A stretch of 64,000 nt of DNA from Hyalella azteca (Eukaryota; Arthropoda; Malacostraca; Amphipoda; Hyalellidae). This document shows positions 58,975-64,000 of the stretch, in pieces; the first letter of the stretch is position 1; each line of letters opens with the position of its first letter. A model generated the notes under the pieces. The model ran no database searches. It saw only the letters and a list, made by a program, of their open reading frames with translations, and was not told the origin of the DNA. Location of the stretch: the NCBI RefSeq assembly GCF_000764305.2, contig NW_025940754.1, forward strand, positions 1 to 64,000, in the 5' to 3' direction. A program made the position numbers and the translations under genes.

Positions 58975-59300
58975 TTATATATTCCAAAGAAGTATCTCCC
59001 ATCGTAACACTAGGTCAAGTCCTGAGATTAAAAAGTGCATAGTCAGTCGGAGGTAAATGATGCAGGTTTTTGATCGGGGGACAGTGATCAAATTTTAGAT
59101 AGCCAAGATTCAAAATAAAATTGTGGGTAAATGATTGGAACCCTGTGATTTAAGTTGTCCATACAAACTGTGATGGTGAGCTCGATTTTCCACCTACTTG
59201 TGCTGGTTCATATCTACAGGTATGTCCCTAGAAGAATGTTTCAGCCATTCGAGTGAGCACTTTCAGTAAGTACAGTAGGTATTTAATTAATAGTATTTTT
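58975..59300. other. Unassigned
   Basis: No recognised feature between the ATPase-like remnant and the SINE-like copy. Confidence 0.35.
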
Positions 59301-59304
59301 TCTT

Positions 59305-59450
59305 TTTACCGCATTTTCTCATTTACGGAAAAAAGGCGCTATTGTGCTCGTCATGTCCGTCTGTCTGTCCGTGACTTCACGTTTCCGTCGACGAGGAAAT
59401 GCGCTCTGTCACTCACTGCAGTGAGAACTGAGTTATATTTCTTAGGATAT
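59305..59450 (+). mobile_element. SINE-like dispersed element, copy 3 (opposite orientation)
   Basis: GCGCTATTGTGCTCGTCATG, TCCGTCTGTCTGTCCGTGAC, CGTTTCCGTCGACGAGG and CACTGCAGTGAGAACTGAG, the reverse complement of copies 1 and 2. This copy has the shortest GTCCGTCT run. Confidence 0.82.
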
Positions 59451-59839
59451 TCTGTAGCCATTGCGGGACAGATTGAGAGTCCAATATGCGGAAAATTCAG
59501 CTACTCATTGTTTAGCAATGAATAAATGTCTTCGGAATTGCACCGTCACCAAATGAAACGACCGGAACCCTTTTCACAGTCCATCCAATTCGCAGCTCTG
59601 CCATGAATATCCTTAAACATAAATGGACCGTGCGCTGTACATGTAACATGCAAAGAAATCAACGGCAACAAACAAGGGCCTGTAAAATTACGAGGCCGCT
59701 CTTCTTGATTATGTTTGCGTAGGCCTCTGTCTGGCGCGGTGCAATATAATTTAGCGGATTTTTGTGAAGGAAATTAGCCGACAGACAGATGCCCTAATTA
59801 CAGGGTACTTGACATTGAATAATTTCCTGTCTAGCGTGA

Positions 59840-60240
59840 TAAGCAATTGTGTGCCAGCAATGTCGAGTTACACTGTTACAGTATGTTGCGTGCCGTTAAT
59901 GTGGAGTTTCAGGAGTTTACGCGTCACTAATGTGGAATTTCATGAGTTTGCGTGCCAGCAATGTTGAGTTATAGTATGTTGCGTGCCATTAATGTGGAGT
60001 TTCATGAGTTTTCGTGCCATCAATGATGAGTTTTAGGATAGTGTGAAATTAAAATTAGAATGTGGTGCCACCAGTGTTGAGTTTTATGATAGGGTGCCAT
60101 CAATGTTAAGGTTTTAGACATGAAAATTTAAAGAAAATTTCGGATTGTATTCTCCAGGCGTTGAGTTTTTGGAGTTTACGTCCCGTCACTTACGAGTTAA
60201 ATAGGATAGGGTTCCATCAATTATTATTTTTAGGAGCTAA
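59840..60240 (+). repeat. Degenerate repeat of GTGCCAxxAATGTxGAGTTT
   Basis: GTGCCAGCAATGTCGAGTT, GTGCCGTTAATGTGGAGTTT, GTGCCATTAATGTGGAGTTT and relatives recur at about 30-50 bp, decaying rightwards to about 60240. Confidence 0.85.
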
Positions 60241-60244
60241 TTGA

Positions 60245-63200
60245 GACAAATATTTGGCATTACCAGTTATTATTACTGCAATGTTGACTTCAATGCCGCC
60301 ACCTAAGCTTTGATTTAACACCTCAGAGGTTCTAAAGCATAAATTTAAAATTTCTAGAGTAGGGTGCCATTAACGCTGAATTTTGAGCGTTTCCGCAAGA
60401 TTTCTTCTGAATTTTCCTATATACTGAAAAATTACTGGATTATTTTTAAAATTCCTGTCCCAATTAATGTTTCGTTTTGAGTGTTGAGTGACAAATATAT
60501 TAAACGTATGCAGTCATATTCAATTTTATAGTTCACATATCTTCATTGTGCGATATTCAGAGGTGAATGTAAGAATGTTGATGCAATGAATAGTGAATAA
60601 GTGAAAAGGTTTAATTCAGGAATATTTGATCAGGGATTAATTGTGAAATTAACGACCAGAGACTATCGATGCACCTCGTGTGGTCCAAAAGCGATAAATG
60701 CAATTACTTTTTATATAATTTTACTGATTTAATGTCCCATAGGCACAATACTGAGTGAAATGTTAACATTACAATATAGATAACTAGAAATTGGATTATG
60801 TTTAATCTGCAGATTATAAATAATTATTATGTAAGATGGAGAGAATTTATGGAAATTATTAATGAATAATTTTCCGGTAAAATGTATTTCTGCACTGAAT
60901 GTAAAAAGAAAAAAATTCATTTTTGACAGATTGGAAATTAAGTGAAAACTACGAATGGTGCGAAGTACGAAAATCGATTATATATTCATGCCTATAAGCC
61001 TATGGCTCAGGCGAACTTTCAACACAAGTGATTCCAATGAGTTCTATTCGATGTCTTCGGACAACATGTTTAATTTCTGTAAGTTGAATTCAGAATATTT
61101 GCTATGAATCTAATAATTTAAACATTTCGATGCAAGGTCTAAAAAATTCTATAATCTGAAAATTTCAGTGCAAGATGCTAGCGAGACTATTTCAGACAAT
61201 AATTCATGAACAAATGGCAGGATCGTGAAACTAATTTACCGAAATAATTCGCTCCTAAGGCAGGTATGAAATGAATGCGGGAGTGTGAAATGTCATATGA
61301 ACTTCGGTTTCAAGAAATAAGGCTAGAAAAGGTCGGAACAAGAATGTTACAGGGAGCATCTCTATGAAATTGCCTTTACAATGCCTTCGGCTAAGCCCGT
61401 CAATCCAAGACGAGGTGTCAGAATTTCTCAACTTTTGAGGCAGCAGCGGCCGCTCTAGGGACTTCATTGCAGTCACTAAGCCATATTGCATAGTGGGACC
61501 AACACTGGCTGTAGCGAGCGCATATTTGGCCACCGGTGGGCCAACTATAAAATTTTCCAGTGTAAATAGAACTGTTGGTTGAGCGGCAAATGCATCTGTA
61601 ATTCTTCTTGTTCACCGATACCTGCTAAATAATATACAAATGAATATACGAATCCATGAAAATTTTTAAACGTGCAAATAATGAAATATTTTTTGTTAAA
61701 TATCGGACGGTAACTAGGAGACATAAAATAAATGAACTCTTTTCAGCCTGATCAGTTGCAGATACAACACGCAGTTACCTTCTACAACACGCAATGATGA
61801 AGACGACCAGTTTTAATTCCTTTTAGATATATTGAATCATTATATTTCACGATATAAGCTACAAATATTTGCATAAAATGATAAAACGGAGTAATTTAAA
61901 TTGCACCTCAACTGTATTTTTTAGAGCATTAGAGCACTGATAAGTAAATAGCCCAATGAGACGGTTTTACACTGCGAATAATAAATTTAATGAAAAATAA
62001 AACCACAGTTAAATTGAAATGGGGAAAAAACGTTATGAGTGCATGTAATTGCATGATTTAAGGTTACACATTCCGCTGTTTGATATTATAATCTGATAAA
62101 ACTCTGCGGTAGATAGTCTCGGTATTTAATTTATCTATTCATCACAGGTTCTGATTCATCAGTCACAACTGCACTTAAGTCGCCTTGTTTATCTCAGTAA
62201 AATATAAATCGGAGATTCTTGAAAACAGTTGAACTGTGATTTTTTGTACCATGCGGATAAAGCTAATGGTCTCTTGACTTGTGCAAGTCCGTTCTTTCTT
62301 GTTTTAGCAAAACCGAGGAATTAGGGGTGAGTGGATGGTAAATGAAGCACGGTGTTTAGCTATTTAATTGAATAATTTCTAACTCTAAAAATCCTAATAC
62401 CTTTTTGATGAATTTATTGCGTTCCCTTTCCGATATCTTCTAAATAATTATTTCGGTCTTAATTAATTAATTCACCAATAAATTAATAAGGCCAACCACA
62501 AATTTTCGAAAGTGATTTTCTTTAAAAACTTTCAAAGAACCGCATTAAATTTCGAAATCCGTAACTTATCGTTCAGGCATCGTGTATTCCGTGCAATATT
62601 CTGAATTTTTTTTGACCCGCGCACGTTCAAACGCAGAGAGCCTCGCAACTGACAGTTAGAGCTTCAGTGAGACTTTTTGCAATGCGCGTGCGTCGCGCAC
62701 TGCGAGATATTACGAAGAGCTTGTCAGGGCGATACTATCCCTGCTATATTATCCTTGCAATACAGGAATAGCGTTATTATCATATGTAGATTTTTTATTT
62801 GTGTATGTAATGAACTCCGCACGAAGGATGCGGTGTATAAAGCTTATTTCATTTACTACCTCTCGCCATGATACTGTTGATGCTGCACGAAAGATGTCTA
62901 CGAAGTACACCATTCGTTTACGTAGCATTGTTGGGGGATTTTAATAATTTAAGATGAATGTTATACACGGGTTAGAGGCTACCTGATTGTTAAAGGACGC
63001 CAGAAGCCATTAATGCTGCGAGGAAATAAGTCATGTTTAAAAATCGCGTACGCGATGCCAGAGTTGAAAATTAAAAAAAAAACCTAATAAATACTCGATC
63101 ATCTTAGAACATGTCATAGGTATAATAATGCGAATATTCAGATGCCACAATCGATTTTTATCATATCATTGTACATATTGTAAACATTATATTCTAGTGA

Positions 63201-64000
63201 ATATTTAATTTAATCAAATGACGATAGGCTACTTCATTTCACCATTATATTTGACTAGCAACAGGATGCATGAATAACCTATCATTTCAGATTCAAATTA
63301 TGGCATGGATGAAACATTACAACTCTAGCGTGATGCTATTGCTAAAATATAATTTTCATTATTGACAAAGCTTCAATATTATAACTGGCATGTTGCCTTC
63401 ATCTCATCATCATCAAACAGATTCTCTCCTAATTGATTCAGGTATAGGCTGCAGGTCTGGCATTAAACAAATTAGGCATTAAAGAACTTTCAAGAAATAA
63501 AGTGAAGCTGAGCGTGCGTAAATTCTCGATAAAAACGGAATATTCTTAATGGTTCCGTTCTAGACGGCAATGGAGGAAATCCTGTAATTAATTGACCGGA
63601 TCAGTCGAGGGAAGAGCTTAGAATTTCTAGGTATTGATTAAAAACTATTGAAATAAAATCCATGCCTTAGATATATTATGAAAATATGTTTATTTATTCT
63701 AAAAAATTTGACTATTTAAAGTTTATATCACATACACAGAGACACGAAGATGTATAATTTCAGGTAGAGTATAGCTATATCTATTCATAATAAAACTCTT
63801 CATAAGCGTTTCTTCGTAGCTACAACGAAGAGATCTGTTCAGCTGCGAACACGGAGAAACGGCAGCCGTGATGTTATGTGTATATCTAGGTTATTTTTTG
63901 AAAGCACATAATTCATATTTAAATAAAAAAGTTCAAAGTCGTCCATCTTCCCAGTTAGGTTTTGTTTTGTTACAAAGAAATAATACTGATCGTGGAGAGG
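60245..64000. other. AT-rich sequence, nothing recognised
   Basis: Open frames here (up to 92 codons, for example 61255-61533 minus) have no recognisable domain and overlap each other on one strand. No repeats, RNA genes or mobile-element ends were identified. Confidence 0.45.

Overview
This window is eukaryotic, almost certainly from an invertebrate animal and most likely an arthropod. It is AT-rich and gene-poor and carries split genes: a C-type lectin domain on two exons joined at a phase-0 intron. It is full of animal-type mobile elements: a hAT element with an 8-bp target duplication, two Tc1/mariner elements with long inverted repeats at TA sites, a MITE, LINE fragments and a three-copy SINE-like family. 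Many tandem repeats are also present. I see no bacterial operons, rRNA or convincing tRNA genes. The species cannot be fixed from the sequence.

Layout. 0.4-2.1 kb: non-autonomous hAT element with a frameshifted transposase C-terminus. 3.96-4.63 kb (minus): two exons of a C-type lectin. 5.08-5.46 kb: right end of a second hAT copy. 5.7-53.4 kb: one very large, old, imperfect inverted duplication. Arm A is about 5.69-30.07 kb, arm B about 34.46-53.41 kb (reversed), and the spacer is about 4.4 kb. At least twelve anchor blocks occur in the same order on both arms in inverted orientation. Each arm has its own later insertions: a Tc1 element (20.59-22.19 kb), a LINE tail (about 18.57-19.05 kb), a SINE-like copy (about 29.73-29.91 kb) and a duplicated module in arm A; an 11-bp minisatellite (46.1-46.9 kb) and a 51-bp repeat in arm B. 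A second Tc1 (36.30-37.99 kb) and an RT fragment lie within arm B. The arms contain no recognisable cellular gene.

Outside arm B: a perfect 120-bp inverted repeat with a 24-nt loop (53.57-53.83 kb), a 195-bp tandem duplication (55.0-55.4 kb), an imperfect hairpin around a G16 tract (55.6-55.9 kb), and a broken virus-type packaging-ATPase-like gene (56.67-58.97 kb) split by a MADF-domain-bearing transposon (56.86-58.17 kb). From 60.3 kb to the end I recognise nothing.

The only plausible intact cellular gene is the lectin. The other protein-coding traces are decayed transposases, reverse transcriptases or virus-like remnants, so the genes do not form a pathway. The main interest is structural: the giant diverged palindrome, whose two arms act as each other's reference for dating insertions and repeat expansions.
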